DNA of 43,240 nt from Lachnospiraceae bacterium (GTDB taxonomy: Bacteria; Bacillota; Clostridia; Lachnospirales; Lachnospiraceae): contig JAFTVQ010000119.1 of assembly GCA_017461865.1 (NCBI GenBank), positions 1 to 43,240 of the forward strand, read 5' to 3'. The position numbers and the translations under genes are program-made. Positions 1 through 8,742 of the stretch are shown here, one piece after another; position 1 is the first letter of the stretch, and each line of letters opens with the position of its first letter. The notes under the pieces were generated by a model. That model searched no databases. It was not told the origin of the DNA and saw nothing but the letters and a program-made list of their open reading frames with translations.

Positions 1-122
1 ACCATTATGTTGTCCAGCATGCTGACAAAATTGGTGATTCCGTTCTGAATCATGATCGGAATCGCGATAAATAATACTTTTTTATAAAAATCTTTTGTTC
101 CGATTAATTTTTTCATAATCAT
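1..122 (-). CDS. MATE family efflux transporter, N-terminal fragment
   Basis: Only the first 40 or so residues are inside the window; the gene runs off the left edge. The N-terminus (LIGTKDFYKKVLFIAIPIMI, followed by QNGITNFVSMLDNIMV) is the typical opening of MATE/DinF-type drug/sodium antiporters: a short basic cytoplasmic segment and then the first membrane helix with the QN..TN pattern. Two in-frame ATG codons, at 122 and 116, follow an AGGAGG site at 127-132; the spacing is 4 nt to the first and 10 nt to the second, so the start is uncertain by two codons. It lies downstream of pgi but behind a strong terminator, so it probably has its own promoter or depends on read-through. The family call is fairly firm; the substrate cannot be told. 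Confidence 0.75.
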   Translation of the reverse strand, partial: MIMKKLIGTKDFYKKVLFIAIPIMIQNGITNFVSMLDNIM

Positions 123-141
123 TGTGCCTCCTCTTTCGCAC

Positions 142-187
142 AAAAAGGCCGCGAATTCTTATTCCACGAATAAGAAACCGCAGCCTT
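142..187 (-). terminator. Rho-independent terminator of pgi
   Basis: An inverted repeat with arms around TTCTTATTC/GAATAAGAA, extended outward by GCG/CGC and GGC/GCC, lies between 145 and 187 with a 3-nt loop. Read on the minus strand it is followed by TTTTT (146-142). It sits directly after the pgi stop and before the MATE gene. Confidence 0.85.
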
Positions 188-217
188 TATCATCAAAAAA
201 TCATCTCTCGTAAAGAA

Positions 218-1567
218 TTAAAGTCTCTTTAAGAGTTCCTCTCTCTGTGCTTCAAATCCAGGTTTTCCGAGGAGAGCAAACATATTCTTCTTGTAGCTCT
301 CAACACCCGGCTGATTAAATGGATTTACACCGAGAATATATCCGGAAACTCCGCACGCGAACTCAAAGAAGTAGAACAACTGTCCTAAATAGAACTCATT
401 TACTTCCGGAATGTTTACTTTTAAGTTCGGCACGTTACCGTCTGTATGAGCGAGGATGGTTCCGTTCATAGCTGATTTATTAACGAAATCAACTGTTTTT
501 CCTGTCAGATAGTTTAATCCGTCAAGATCTACCGGTTCTTCCTCAATCAAAATTTCTTCACGTGATGTTTCAATGTCAACTACAGTTTCAAACATATTTC
601 TGGTACCGTCCTGAATGAACTGTCCCATAGAATGTAAATCTGTTGTAAGATCTACGCTGGAAGGATAAATACCCTTCTGGTCTTTTCCTTCTGACTCGCC
701 GTATAACTGTTTCCACCATTCAGCTACAAAGTGGAAGCACGGCTCATAGTTTGCAAGGATTTCAATGGCTTTGCCTTTGCGGTGAAGCGCATTACGAACA
801 GATGCATATAATAAAGCATCGTTTTCTTCATACGGAAGATTGAGGGCATTTTCACGTCCGCTTGCTGCACCTTCCATTAATTTATCAATATCTGCACCGG
901 AAACAGCGATCGGAAGTAAACCTACTGCTGTAAGCACAGAGAAACGTCCTCCGATATCATCCGGAACAACAAATGTTTCGAAACCTTCTTCTGTTGCAAG
1001 ACCTTTTAAAGATCCCTTTGCTTTGTCTGTTGTAGCGTAGATTCTCTTAGCTGCTTCTTCTTTGCCGTATTTGTCTTCCATCATCTTGCGGAATACACGG
1101 AAAGCGATAGCCGGCTCTGTTGTTGTACCTGATTTGGAAATCATGTTGATAGAGAAATCTCTGTCTCCGATGACGTCCATAAGGTGTTTGATATAAGTAG
1201 AGCTGATAGAATTACCAACAAAGTAAATTTCAGGCGTTTTGCGCTGATCCTTCGGAATGTTATTGTAGAAGCTGTGTCTTAAAAATTCGATCGCAGCTCT
1301 GGCTCCGAGGTATGATCCGCCGATACCGATTACTAACAAAACTTCAGAATCATTCTGGATTTTTTCTGCTGCCTTTTTAATACGGGCAAACTCTTCCTTG
1401 TCGTAATTTACAGGAAGATCAATCCATCCAAGGAAATCGTTACCTGCTCCTGATTTGGATACTAACATTTCCTTTGCGTCCATTGTAATGTTTTTCATCA
1501 GAGCTACTTCGTTTTCACTGATGAAGGAAGTTGCTTTTGAATAATCAAATGTTACTTTACTGCTCAT
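218..1567 (-). CDS. pgi: Glucose-6-phosphate isomerase
   Basis: Interconverts glucose 6-phosphate and fructose 6-phosphate in the cytoplasm, in glycolysis and gluconeogenesis. At 449 residues it has the short length usual for Firmicutes. Family signatures are clear: [15 protein letters not shown] near residue 80 (sugar phosphate loop), [10 protein letters not shown] near 145, [14 protein letters not shown] near 205, the catalytic Glu in YGESEGKD near 290, His in [11 protein letters not shown] near 312, and the catalytic Lys in [12 protein letters not shown] near 423. The ATG at 1567 follows AAGGAG with 8-nt spacing. The gene stands alone, with its own promoter (1606-1634) and terminator (142-187). 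All catalytic residues are present and nothing is unusual. Confidence 0.97.
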   Translation of the reverse strand: MSSKVTFDYSKATSFISENEVALMKNITMDAKEMLVSKSGAGNDFLGWIDLPVNYDKEEFARIKKAAEKIQNDSEVLLVIGIGGSYLGARAAIEFLRHSFYNNIPKDQRKTPEIYFVGNSISSTYIKHLMDVIGDRDFSINMISKSGTTTEPAIAFRVFRKMMEDKYGKEEAAKRIYATTDKAKGSLKGLATEEGFETFVVPDDIGGRFSVLTAVGLLPIAVSGADIDKLMEGAASGRENALNLPYEENDALLYASVRNALHRKGKAIEILANYEPCFHFVAEWWKQLYGESEGKDQKGIYPSSVDLTTDLHSMGQFIQDGTRNMFETVVDIETSREEILIEEEPVDLDGLNYLTGKTVDFVNKSAMNGTILAHTDGNVPNLKVNIPEVNEFYLGQLFYFFEFACGVSGYILGVNPFNQPGVESYKKNMFALLGKPGFEAQREELLKRL

Positions 1568-1605
1568 TTTTCTCGCTCCTTTTTATTTTCTTTAGAAACA
1601 GCTTA

Positions 1606-1634
1606 AGTTTAGCAAATGAACTTTCTTTTTGCAA
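1606..1634 (-). promoter_or_regulatory. Sigma-A promoter of pgi
   Basis: On the minus strand TTGCAA (1634-1629), a 17-nt spacer and TAAACT (1611-1606), with a TG one base upstream of the -10 (extended -10). It lies about 40 nt upstream of the pgi start. Called by pattern only. Confidence 0.6.
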
Positions 1635-1701
1635 GCAATTCGTGTAATTTGCACATAAAATGCATATTTTTATAAAAAATACTTTTAAAATATCTTCGTT
1701 T

Positions 1702-1710
1702 TGATATAAT
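1702..1710 (+). promoter_or_regulatory. Extended -10 promoter for the TSCPD-murG-HD-GYP genes
   Basis: TGATATAAT is a perfect TATAAT with an extended TGn, 58 nt before the TSCPD start. No good -35 is seen 17 nt upstream, which fits an extended -10 promoter. The spacer and upstream sequence are very AT-rich, so a chance match is possible. Confidence 0.5.
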
Positions 1711-1768
1711 TGTAATGATTATCCAATTGAGAAAATAATTAGAAAAATCAGAAAAGAGGTATTCTTTT

Positions 1769-2008
1769 ATGAGATACAAACCAAACGGCGTCTGTTCCAG
1801 TGCCATTGACATTGAAGTGGACGGAAATGTCATACGTTCCATCCGGTTTACCGGCGGTTGCAACGGTAATCTTCAGGGTATTTCCAGATTGGTGGAAGGC
1901 ATGAACGTGGAGGATGCCATCTCCAGACTGAAAGGAATCCGTTGCGGATTTAAAAACACTTCCTGCCCGGATCAGTTAGCACAGGCTTTAGAATCACTTA
2001 ACTTATAA
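1769..2008 (+). CDS. TSCPD domain protein (TIGR03905 family)
   Basis: A 79-residue cytoplasmic protein. It matches the small stand-alone TSCPD family: an N-terminal YKPNGVCSSAIDIEVDG strand pair, FTGGCNGNLQGISRLVEG in the middle, and a C-terminal CGFKNTSCPDQLAQAL with the S-C-P-D signature. The same motif occurs at the C-terminus of vitamin B12-dependent ribonucleotide reductases, where it is thought to bind metal; the stand-alone proteins have no settled function. Cys residues at about 13, 32, 60 and 68 could form a metal site (inference). An AGAGGT site precedes the ATG by about 8 nt. It is the first gene of a run with murG and the HD-GYP gene. Confidence 0.85.
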   Translation: MRYKPNGVCSSAIDIEVDGNVIRSIRFTGGCNGNLQGISRLVEGMNVEDAISRLKGIRCGFKNTSCPDQLAQALESLNL

Positions 2009-2035
2009 ATTTTAACAGAATTGGAGCATTCTATT

Positions 2036-3112
2036 ATGAAACGAATTGTTTTGACAGGTGGCGGAACTGCCGGACACGTAACTCCGAATATCGCGCTTCT
2101 TCCTCGGTTGAAAGAGCTTGATTACGATATTCACTATATCGGTTCCTACGACGGAATTGAAAAAAGGCTGATTGAGGATTTTGAAATTCCTTACTACGGC
2201 ATTTCCACAGGAAAGCTGCGTCGCTATTTTGACGTCAAAAATTTTTCCGATCCTTTCCGCGTAATGAAAGGTTATGCGGAAGCCAAAAAAATACTGAAGC
2301 AGATTCAGCCGGACGTAGTATTCAGCAAAGGCGGATTTGTTTCCGTACCGGTTGTGCGTGCTGCAGCATCATTAAAAATTCCATGCATTATCCACGAATC
2401 GGATATGACACCGGGGCTGGCCAACAAGCTCTGTATCCCGGTTGCTTCCAAAATCTGCTGCAACTTCCCGGAAACAATCCAGAGTCTTCCGGAAGAAAAA
2501 GCCGTTCTCACCGGTTCCCCAATCCGCGAAGAATTAAAAAAAGGAAATAAAATTGCAGGACTTGAACTGTGCGGTTTTACCGCAAATCTTCCGGTTATTA
2601 TGGTCATCGGCGGAAGCCTCGGCGCAGCCAATGTCAACAAAGCCGTCCGCGATGCTCTTCCCCAGCTTTTGGAAGACTTCCAGGTTGTCCACCTTTGCGG
2701 TCAGGGAAAGATAGATAACCTGCTCTTAACAACAAAAGGATATAAACAGTTTGAATACGTAAAATCAGAACTGAAGGATTTGTTTGCCATGGCAGACGTT
2801 GTTATCAGCCGTGCCGGTGCCAATGCAATCTGCGAACTTCTGGCTCTGAAAAAACCGAATCTCCTGATTCCTCTTTCCAGCGGAAGCCGCGGAGATCAGA
2901 TTCTGAACGCAAAATCTTTTGAATCCCAAGGATTTTCCATTGTTCTTCAGGAAGATGACATCACAGAAAAACTTCTGACAGATAAGGTCCATGAACTTTA
3001 CTTTACCCGTCAGTCCTATATAGAAAATATGGAGAAAAGCAACCAGCTGGGCTCCATCGACACCATCACTCAACTCATAGACTCCGTAACTACTCAGGAT
3101 GAACAAAAGTAA
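2036..3112 (+). CDS. murG: UDP-GlcNAc--undecaprenyl-PP-MurNAc-pentapeptide GlcNAc transferase
   Basis: Adds GlcNAc to lipid I to give lipid II, the last cytoplasmic step of peptidoglycan precursor synthesis, at the inner face of the membrane. GT-B fold: the N-terminal acceptor domain opens with VLTGGGTAGHVTPN (the GGTxGH loop), then KGGFVSVPVV and HESDMTPGLANKL; the C-terminal donor domain has IGGSLGAANVN, HLCGQG and ISRAGANAICELLALKKPNLLIP. The ATG at 2036 is preferred over an in-frame TTG at 2021, because that TTG lies inside the ribosome site itself (GGAG at 2023-2026, 9 nt before the ATG). That gives 358 residues. It is 27 nt downstream of the TSCPD gene and is followed after 11 nt by the HD-GYP gene. 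It stands alone, not in a dcw cluster, so a second murG elsewhere in the genome is possible. Confidence 0.95.
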   Translation: MKRIVLTGGGTAGHVTPNIALLPRLKELDYDIHYIGSYDGIEKRLIEDFEIPYYGISTGKLRRYFDVKNFSDPFRVMKGYAEAKKILKQIQPDVVFSKGGFVSVPVVRAAASLKIPCIIHESDMTPGLANKLCIPVASKICCNFPETIQSLPEEKAVLTGSPIREELKKGNKIAGLELCGFTANLPVIMVIGGSLGAANVNKAVRDALPQLLEDFQVVHLCGQGKIDNLLLTTKGYKQFEYVKSELKDLFAMADVVISRAGANAICELLALKKPNLLIPLSSGSRGDQILNAKSFESQGFSIVLQEDDITEKLLTDKVHELYFTRQSYIENMEKSNQLGSIDTITQLIDSVTTQDEQK

Positions 3113-3123
3113 AGGACTTTCCC

Positions 3124-4176
3124 ATGCGACGTGTAGGCTTAAATGAACTTAATGACAATATGATACTTGCTAAACCGATTTATCAGGGTACTCGGCTGAT
3201 TTTGGAGCGGGGCATGACAAACCTGCCGAAGTACAAAGGACAGTTAAGTAATCTGGGTGTTCTTTCCCTGTATGTCAAAGATAAAGTTTCAAAAGATATT
3301 GAAATTCCGGACGCAGTCCGCGATGAGACGAGAGAACGATGCCAAAATGCCATCGCTTCCGTCTTTCAGCGTCTGAAAGAACAGGGTAATTTCGATCCCT
3401 CCATTCTCGATGATGCATTGCAGACTCTTATCAATGATATCCTCTCCGAAGAAGATATCATCGCCAGTCTTCACCATATTGCAACGATTGACGATGACAC
3501 GATGGTTCACTGCGTCAACACAACAATTTATGGTATCCTGATCGGAATGCGTAAAGGTTTGTCCAGAAAACAACTTTACTTCCTTGCAAAAGGAGCCATT
3601 TTACACGATATCGGAAAAGTCGATTTGAACGAATCGATTCTTCTGAAAGCATCTTCCCTCACCCCGGAAGAATATTCCCATATCAAAGAACATTCTACGT
3701 TCGGATATGAACTGCTCAAACAAAACGGTATTCTCCCGGAAGAATCCAGACTCATTGCGTTGCAACATCACGAAAGACTGGACGGTTCCGGTTATCCGAA
3801 TAATTTGAAAGAAAATGAAATTCATTTGTACGCACAGATTACCGCAGTGGCAGATATGTATGATGCTCTCACAAGCAAACGCTGTTATCGCAAAAGTATG
3901 AGCAACCGGAAAGCCTATCAGGTTTTAACGGAGGACGCTGCCAACGGCAAATTGAGCCCAAAACTGGTCTCCTGTCTTTTTGATCACGTAGCAGTCTATC
4001 CAAACGGTATTGTCGTTTATTTGTCAGACGGAACCCACGGCATTGTGAAAGAACAGACGCCGGGGCAACCGTTCCGACCGGTTGTCCGCGTCATTGATGA
4101 CACGCAGGGCATTGACAATGTAGCCCTTTATGATTTGGATCTCTCCAAAAATCTTGAAATTTCAATTAAAGAATGA
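3124..4176 (+). CDS. HD-GYP domain protein, probable cyclic-di-GMP phosphodiesterase
   Basis: A 350-residue cytoplasmic protein. The N-terminal ~110 residues are an unassigned domain; residues ~115-270 form an HD-GYP domain with the metal-binding HD in ILHDIGKVDLNE, then HSTFGYEL, QHHERLDGSGYP (the HHE and GYP signature) and ITAVADMYDALTSKRCYR. The C-terminal part (YPNGIVVYLSDGTHGIV and on) is the small beta-rich tail common in clostridial HD-GYP proteins. The family degrades cyclic-di-GMP to GMP or pGpG, and such enzymes usually affect motility versus attachment. That would fit a genome with flagella and Tad pili, although those genes are far away in this window. There is no receiver or membrane segment, so the input signal is unknown. 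AAAGGA precedes the ATG. Confidence 0.9.
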   Translation: MRRVGLNELNDNMILAKPIYQGTRLILERGMTNLPKYKGQLSNLGVLSLYVKDKVSKDIEIPDAVRDETRERCQNAIASVFQRLKEQGNFDPSILDDALQTLINDILSEEDIIASLHHIATIDDDTMVHCVNTTIYGILIGMRKGLSRKQLYFLAKGAILHDIGKVDLNESILLKASSLTPEEYSHIKEHSTFGYELLKQNGILPEESRLIALQHHERLDGSGYPNNLKENEIHLYAQITAVADMYDALTSKRCYRKSMSNRKAYQVLTEDAANGKLSPKLVSCLFDHVAVYPNGIVVYLSDGTHGIVKEQTPGQPFRPVVRVIDDTQGIDNVALYDLDLSKNLEISIKE

Positions 4177-4180
4177 CGTT

Positions 4181-4224
4181 AAAAGAGCAAGACATTTTTT
4201 CATGTCTTGCTCTCTTTTATTTTT
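4181..4224. terminator. Bidirectional terminator between the HD-GYP and HAD genes
   Basis: AAAAGAGCAAGACAT and ATGTCTTGCTCTCTTTT form a long stem, followed on the plus strand by TATTTTT and preceded by A-rich sequence that serves as a T-tract on the minus strand. It overlaps the last codon of the convergent HAD gene (stop at 4217-4219). Confidence 0.85.
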
Positions 4225-5041
4225 CCGGTAATATGAACTTGTCAATCACGGTTACAATTCCGTCGTCATCATTGGAATCCGTGATAAAATCTGCAGATTT
4301 CTTCACTTCCTCCTGGGCATTCGCCATAGCAACTCCCACCCCTGCGTACTGAATCATGGTCATGTCGTTAAATCCGTCTCCGCAACAAATGGTATTTTCC
4401 CGGGTGAGTCCGACCGTCTCCAACATCCGGTCAAGAGAACGGGCTTTATCCACATTCTTTGGCATAATCTCAATAAAAAACGGTTCCGAACGGTAAATGC
4501 TGAGCACATCGCCGTACATTTCCTGCAATTGCTTTTCGTACTGCTGTGCTTTTTCCGGGGGTGCTGTCATAAGACATTTATTCAAACTGTATTCCTTATA
4601 TTGCGGGAAATTTTGCACCTTTTTGCAAGGCATTCCGTTAATCCGGGACTCCAGTTCAATATACTCATCCATCCTCGTTCCGACAATGATATTGTCTCCC
4701 AGATAGGTGACAATTCCTAAATTATTTTTTACTGCAAATTTATATAATCCGGCAATCACATTCGAAGGAAGTATTTTCTGGTATACGATTTCTCCCGTTT
4801 TGCAGTTAATAATTCTTCCTCCGTTAAAGGAAAGAAGATAGCCACCGTATTTTTCAAGCTCCAACTCATCCGAATATCGGCGCATTCCGGGAGTCGGCCG
4901 TCCGGAAGCAAGAATCACCTTGTGCCCTCTTTCCATAATATTTATGATTCCCGCCTTTGTCTGCGGGGTAATTTCTTTTTGGGAATTGGTCAGCGTTCCG
5001 TCAATGTCCAGTACAAGTATTTTTGTATCTTTATCTTTCAT
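4217..5041 (-). CDS. Cof-type HAD-IIB family phosphatase
   Basis: A 274-residue cytoplasmic sugar-phosphate-type phosphatase. Motif I is VLDIDGTLTNS near residue 10 (nucleophile and acid Asp), motif II is ASGRPTPGM near 45, and motif IV is CCGDGFNDMTMIQYAG near 222, followed by GVAMANAQEEVKKSADFIT, typical of the Cof/YidA group. The C2B cap lies between residues ~85 and 190. The start is taken as the ATG at 5041, which follows GGAG with 7-nt spacing; an upstream in-frame ATG (5083) would add 14 basic residues, has no ribosome site, and lies too near the mapped promoter. Single gene with its own promoter at 5074-5102. The substrate cannot be told from sequence. Confidence 0.92.
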   Translation of the reverse strand: MKDKDTKILVLDIDGTLTNSQKEITPQTKAGIINIMERGHKVILASGRPTPGMRRYSDELELEKYGGYLLSFNGGRIINCKTGEIVYQKILPSNVIAGLYKFAVKNNLGIVTYLGDNIIVGTRMDEYIELESRINGMPCKKVQNFPQYKEYSLNKCLMTAPPEKAQQYEKQLQEMYGDVLSIYRSEPFFIEIMPKNVDKARSLDRMLETVGLTRENTICCGDGFNDMTMIQYAGVGVAMANAQEEVKKSADFITDSNDDDGIVTVIDKFILPEK

Positions 5042-5073
5042 CTTTTTTCTCCGTTTCAGTATTTTCATTTTAG

Positions 5074-5102
5074 AAAGTAGCATTATTCATTATATATGTC
5101 AA
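5074..5102 (-). promoter_or_regulatory. Sigma-A promoter of the HAD-IIB phosphatase gene
   Basis: Minus strand: perfect TTGACA (5102-5097), 17-nt spacer, TACTTT (5079-5074) preceded by TGC, giving an extended -10. Transcription would start around 5067, which supports the ATG at 5041 as the start. Confidence 0.65.
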
Positions 5103-5234
5103 TCATTCATTTTTTTATCGTTTGTTTTTCAATCTGTCTTTCCGAATTTTCGTATATATGGTATGATGTACGCATGACGTGGTAAAATATAGTATCATGT
5201 TTGAGAAGGAAAACTATGTAGTGAGGTTAAAATT

Positions 5235-5900
5235 ATGAAGTATCATTTTTTAGGAAAAGTCGTGTTTGAAGACGGCTCTTATCAGATTAGAATCCCATTT
5301 AATGTGTGGGAAGTATGTACCGGACAGGGAAGCTTTCCGGTCGAAGTTATCGCAGAAGGAAAGGAATTTACCTGTGACCTGACGCCTCTCGGAAAAGGAC
5401 TTTATAACATCCCTCTTACCGATGAACTTGCCAATGCGCTTCCGGAGATGTGTGATATAACATTCCGCGTGATAGAACATGTTGCCAATGTAAGCGGAAG
5501 CAGTCCTTATTCTTTGGACAATCCGATCCGTAAAGTAGACAGCATGAAACTGATTACACAGCCAAATGACGGGCTTTGCGGACAGACCTGTATTGCCATG
5601 CTCGCCGGAATCACTCTGGATGAAGCATGTGAAATCATGCATTGCAGGGACTGGCAGGCAAATATGGGACGTATGATTATCTCTCTTGATTATCTCGGCA
5701 TTGCCCATTCTGACGTAATTGAATATGCAAGCGGCAAACATGTACAACTTCCGAAATGTGCAATTTTAATGGAAAAAATGGGACGGTTCAGCCACTATCT
5801 TGTGTGGTACGACGGAACCTATTTTGATCCGACCGAGGGTATTTTGGAAGAATTCGACATGGACAATCTTGTCGGCTATTTGGAAATAAAAACATTTTAA
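5235..5900 (+). CDS. DUF1905 / C39-like cysteine peptidase fusion protein
   Basis: A 221-residue cytoplasmic-looking protein of two parts. Residues 1-85 (FLGKVVFEDGSYQIRIPFNV, then FPVEVIAEGKEF, PLGKGLYNIPL) read as a DUF1905-like small beta-barrel. Residues ~105-221 read as a C39-type papain-like fold: Gln109 and Cys115 in QPNDGLCGQTCIAML match the Q...CG..C.AM catalytic box of C39 bacteriocin-leader peptidases, with His187 in FSHYLVWYDG and Asp198 in YFDPTEG as the other triad members. There is no signal peptide and no ABC-transporter part. A GAGGT site lies 7 nt before the ATG. The substrate is unknown and no bacteriocin precursor is visible nearby. The catalytic assignment is by motif; the DUF1905 call is less sure. 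Confidence 0.7.
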   Translation: MKYHFLGKVVFEDGSYQIRIPFNVWEVCTGQGSFPVEVIAEGKEFTCDLTPLGKGLYNIPLTDELANALPEMCDITFRVIEHVANVSGSSPYSLDNPIRKVDSMKLITQPNDGLCGQTCIAMLAGITLDEACEIMHCRDWQANMGRMIISLDYLGIAHSDVIEYASGKHVQLPKCAILMEKMGRFSHYLVWYDGTYFDPTEGILEEFDMDNLVGYLEIKTF

Positions 5901-5924
5901 TCATCAATCTATGGGGGATTACCA

Positions 5925-6977
5925 ATGAAGAAACACGTAAAATTGTTATTATTTATCTTTTCACTTGCCTTTTTTGTTTCCCAGACAATGCCTGTTATGG
6001 CAGCAAATCCCAAAATGAGCAGAAGCAAACTGTCTCTGATTCCCGGGGAAACATACACGCTCAGCGTGAAAAACACCTCCTCTTCCGTCAAATGGTCTTC
6101 CAGTAAGAAGAAGGTAGCTAAAGTTAATTCCAAAGGAAAAGTCACCGCTGTTTCTCCCGGAAAGGCAACCATTACCGCCAAGGTGGGAGGCAAAAAATAC
6201 AAATGTGTGGTACAGGTTCAGAAAACCGTAGATATCATCGTCTTCGCCGGCCAGAGTAACATGACCGGAGTCGGCAATGCCTTTTCTGCTCCAAAGCTGA
6301 CACATGGTGCCGGTTATGCCTACAATTATGTGACTGCACGCAAAAAATTCACCGTATTGAAAGAGCCTTTCGGTTTCGGACAGGATGATTCCTATTTCTA
6401 TAACGGAGATTATTGCCGCGGCTCTATGGTGACAGCTTTTGTCAACGCATACTATCAGCAAACAAAAACTCCTGTCATCGCTGTCCCGGCTTCCTGTGTA
6501 GGATCCGGAAGTGTCTCATGGAAAGATACACGGTACAAGGGTGTCACGAAAAGACTGAACGCCGCTGTAAAACTTGTGAAAAAGAAAAAGATGAAAGTCG
6601 GCCACGTGTATCTGGTATGGATGCAGGGCGAAAATGATGCCTTTGCCGATATGTCGGCAAGTATGCACAAGGAAAACCTGCAAAGTATGTACAAAAAGAT
6701 CAAGAAAAAAACACCGGTAGAACAGTGTCTGATTATCAGCATTGCCAATTACACAAAACCGAACGATTTTGATCTTACCAAGAAATTTAAGCGCATACAA
6801 AATGCACAGAAAGCTCTGTGCAAATCAAGTAACGATTTTACATTAATTTCAACAAAAGCAACTAAGTTGTCCGACGCTTATTTCCAGGAAGACGGTCTTC
6901 ACATTATTCAGCAGGGTCTGAATACCATCGGAAAAAGCGCTGGAAGAGCTGCAGGAAAATACGCTAATTCTCATTAA
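5925..6977 (+). CDS. Secreted Ig-like (BIG2) / SGNH sialate O-acetylesterase-type protein
   Basis: 350 residues. Residues 1-27 are a signal peptide (basic start, LLLFIFSLAFFV core, cleavage near VMAAN). Residues ~30-100 form a bacterial Ig-like BIG2 domain (KLSLIPGETYTLSV, KVAKVNSKGKVTAVSPGKAT). Residues ~102-345 form an SGNH/SASA carbohydrate-esterase domain: catalytic Ser in VFAGQSNMTGVG, GSGSVSW in block II, WMQGENDA in block III, and the Asp/His pair in EDGLHIIQQG. Such enzymes remove O-acetyl groups from glycans, and secretion fits gut mucin or plant polysaccharide. GGGGG lies 7 nt before the ATG. It starts 24 nt after the C39-like gene. Its terminator lies inside the opposite-strand gene, and the two coding regions overlap by 14 bp. 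Confidence 0.85.
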   Translation: MKKHVKLLLFIFSLAFFVSQTMPVMAANPKMSRSKLSLIPGETYTLSVKNTSSSVKWSSSKKKVAKVNSKGKVTAVSPGKATITAKVGGKKYKCVVQVQKTVDIIVFAGQSNMTGVGNAFSAPKLTHGAGYAYNYVTARKKFTVLKEPFGFGQDDSYFYNGDYCRGSMVTAFVNAYYQQTKTPVIAVPASCVGSGSVSWKDTRYKGVTKRLNAAVKLVKKKKMKVGHVYLVWMQGENDAFADMSASMHKENLQSMYKKIKKKTPVEQCLIISIANYTKPNDFDLTKKFKRIQNAQKALCKSSNDFTLISTKATKLSDAYFQEDGLHIIQQGLNTIGKSAGRAAGKYANSH

Positions 6978-7221
6978 CATATTTTTCCTGATATAATGCA
7001 TTCAGCCAATTCACAGCTTCCTCCTTACCGTCATCGGTAAGGGGGAAGTTTTTTGTTTCCATCGTTTCTTTATCGGCCTTGGAGTAACAGAGGGGTTCCG
7101 GCCATGCAGATACCTCCATTCCCTCCTCGGACTTCCGCATCATAAAGCGCATACCCTGATAGCTCCCGGTGTATTCCACTTTCTTGATATATCCAATAGA
7201 AATTCGATTTGACTCTATCAT
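6964..7221 (-). CDS. Small conserved protein of unknown function downstream of glpK
   Basis: 85 residues (start at ATG 7221), with no signal peptide or membrane segment. The N-terminal half contains [20 protein letters not shown], which looks like a beta-hairpin; the C-terminal end [19 protein letters not shown] looks helical. I do not recognise a named family. The ATG overlaps the glpK stop as ATGA, so it is probably translationally coupled to glycerol kinase; the longer in-frame reading upstream lies within glpK and has no support. The 3' end overlaps the convergent esterase gene by 14 bp, and the plus-strand terminator at 7017-7054 is encoded within it. Confidence 0.7.
   Translation of the reverse strand: MIESNRISIGYIKKVEYTGSYQGMRFMMRKSEEGMEVSAWPEPLCYSKADKETMETKNFPLTDDGKEEAVNWLNALYQEKYVNEN
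7017..7054 (+). terminator. Terminator of the acetylesterase gene, inside the opposite-strand coding region
   Basis: A 14-bp stem (CTTCCTCCTTACCG / CGGTAAGGGGGAAG, one G-T wobble) with a TCAT loop, followed by six T on the plus strand. It is 40 nt after the esterase stop and lies wholly within the coding region 6964-7221 of the minus strand, where the same bases encode [12 protein letters not shown]. On the minus strand no T-run follows, so it should act in one direction only. Confidence 0.85.
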
Positions 7222-8741
7222 GATTCTTCCTCCTGAGCCCAGAAAAGTGCTGCCCGGACTGCTTTTTTCCATCCTTTTCTACGCAGACTTCTCTCTTCCG
7301 CAGCCATGACCGGATAAAATTCCTTATCCAGCTGCCAATTCTCCTTAATCTCCTGCTTATCTTTCCAATAACCTACGGCTAATCCTGCCAGATAAGCTGC
7401 TCCCAACGCAGTCGTCTCAATACACTTCGGCCTCATGACAGTGCTGTCCAGAAGATCGGATTGGAACTGCATAAGAAAATCATTTGCACTTGCTCCTCCG
7501 TCGACTTTCACCTGGGTCAAAGAAAGCTTCGCATCCTGCTCCATCGCTGTCAAAAGATCATCCGTCTGATATGCAATGGATTCCATGGTTGCCCGCACAA
7601 AATGTTCCTTTTTACAGCCGCTGGTAATTCCCACCATCATGCCCCTTGCATGTTGATTCCAATATGGTGCTCCAAGCCCTGCAAATGCAGGAACCAGATA
7701 AACTCCTTTTGTATCCGGGACACTCTCGCAAATCTGCTGTGTCTGTGGTGCTTTTTCAATCATTTCAATTCCGTCACGAAGCCACTGCACGGCTGCACCG
7801 GCTACAAAAACGCTGCCTTCCAATGCATATTCCACAGCTCCGCTGAGATTATTTTCGCCCGCACGGCTGGCTGCAATCGTCGTTAAAAGTCCCGCTTTGG
7901 AGCGCACAGCTTCGGTTCCCGTATTCATCAAAAGAAAACATCCGGTACCATATGTATTTTTTGCATCTCCTTTTTCAAAACCACACTGACCAAACAAAGC
8001 CGCCTGCTGATCTCCCGCTGCTCCGGCAATCGGAATATGTTCTCCCAAAGATCCCAAATTCGCATGGCCGTACACACAGCTGCTCGGTTTTACCTGCGGA
8101 AGCATTTCCTCCGGTATACGGAAATAGTCCAGTATCTTCTTGTCCCATGTCAATTTGTGTATATCAAAAAGCATCGTACGGGATGCATTGGTATAGTCTG
8201 TAACATGCACTTTTCCCTTTGTTAAATTGTAAATAAGCCATGTGTCCACGGTTCCGAACAGAAGCTCTCCTCTTTGTGCACGTTCTCTTGCTCCTTCTAC
8301 ATGACTTAAGATCCATGCGATTTTAGACGCAGAAAAATAAGCATCCGGTATCAAACCGGTTTTTTCCGTAATATAAGCACAAAGTTCCGGCTCTTCCTCT
8401 TTCATCCGGTCAATCTGCTCCGCTGTCCGGCGACATTGCCAGACAATAGCGTTATATATCGGCTCCCCCGTTTTTTTATCCCATATAACGGTCGTTTCGC
8501 GCTGATTTGTAATGCCGATTGCTTCTATGCTTTCCTCCTCGGAGAGAAGTGTCAAAGCTTCCGCCATAACCGAATACTGGGAAGACCATATTTCTTTCGG
8601 ATCATGCTCTACCCAACCCGGCTGCGGGTAGATTTGTGTATATTCCTTCTGTGCCTTTGCGCGTATATTTCCCTGTTTGTCAAACAAAATACATCTCGAA
8701 CTGGTCGTACCCTGATCCAATGCCATTACATATTTCTTCAT
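7218..8741 (-). CDS. glpK: Glycerol kinase
   Basis: FGGY-family carbohydrate kinase of 507 residues that phosphorylates glycerol to sn-glycerol 3-phosphate with ATP. Seen: [14 protein letters not shown] at the N-terminus (phosphate 1), [15 protein letters not shown] near 80, the [10 protein letters not shown] substrate region, [23 protein letters not shown] near 240, [15 protein letters not shown] near 262 (phosphate 2), and [18 protein letters not shown]; the C-terminal domain has [14 protein letters not shown] (adenosine site). The ATG at 8741 follows AGGAG. It is one base downstream of the Xaa-Pro peptidase gene. No glpF or glpD is nearby in this window. Confidence 0.96.
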   Translation of the reverse strand: MKKYVMALDQGTTSSRCILFDKQGNIRAKAQKEYTQIYPQPGWVEHDPKEIWSSQYSVMAEALTLLSEEESIEAIGITNQRETTVIWDKKTGEPIYNAIVWQCRRTAEQIDRMKEEEPELCAYITEKTGLIPDAYFSASKIAWILSHVEGARERAQRGELLFGTVDTWLIYNLTKGKVHVTDYTNASRTMLFDIHKLTWDKKILDYFRIPEEMLPQVKPSSCVYGHANLGSLGEHIPIAGAAGDQQAALFGQCGFEKGDAKNTYGTGCFLLMNTGTEAVRSKAGLLTTIAASRAGENNLSGAVEYALEGSVFVAGAAVQWLRDGIEMIEKAPQTQQICESVPDTKGVYLVPAFAGLGAPYWNQHARGMMVGITSGCKKEHFVRATMESIAYQTDDLLTAMEQDAKLSLTQVKVDGGASANDFLMQFQSDLLDSTVMRPKCIETTALGAAYLAGLAVGYWKDKQEIKENWQLDKEFYPVMAAEERSLRRKGWKKAVRAALFWAQEEES

Positions 8742-8742
8742 A

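Noticed and set aside
1609-1863. 84-residue minus-strand ORF upstream of pgi
   Set aside because: Runs across the pgi promoter and the TSCPD start; Lys/Ile/Phe-rich translation of AT-rich intergenic DNA.
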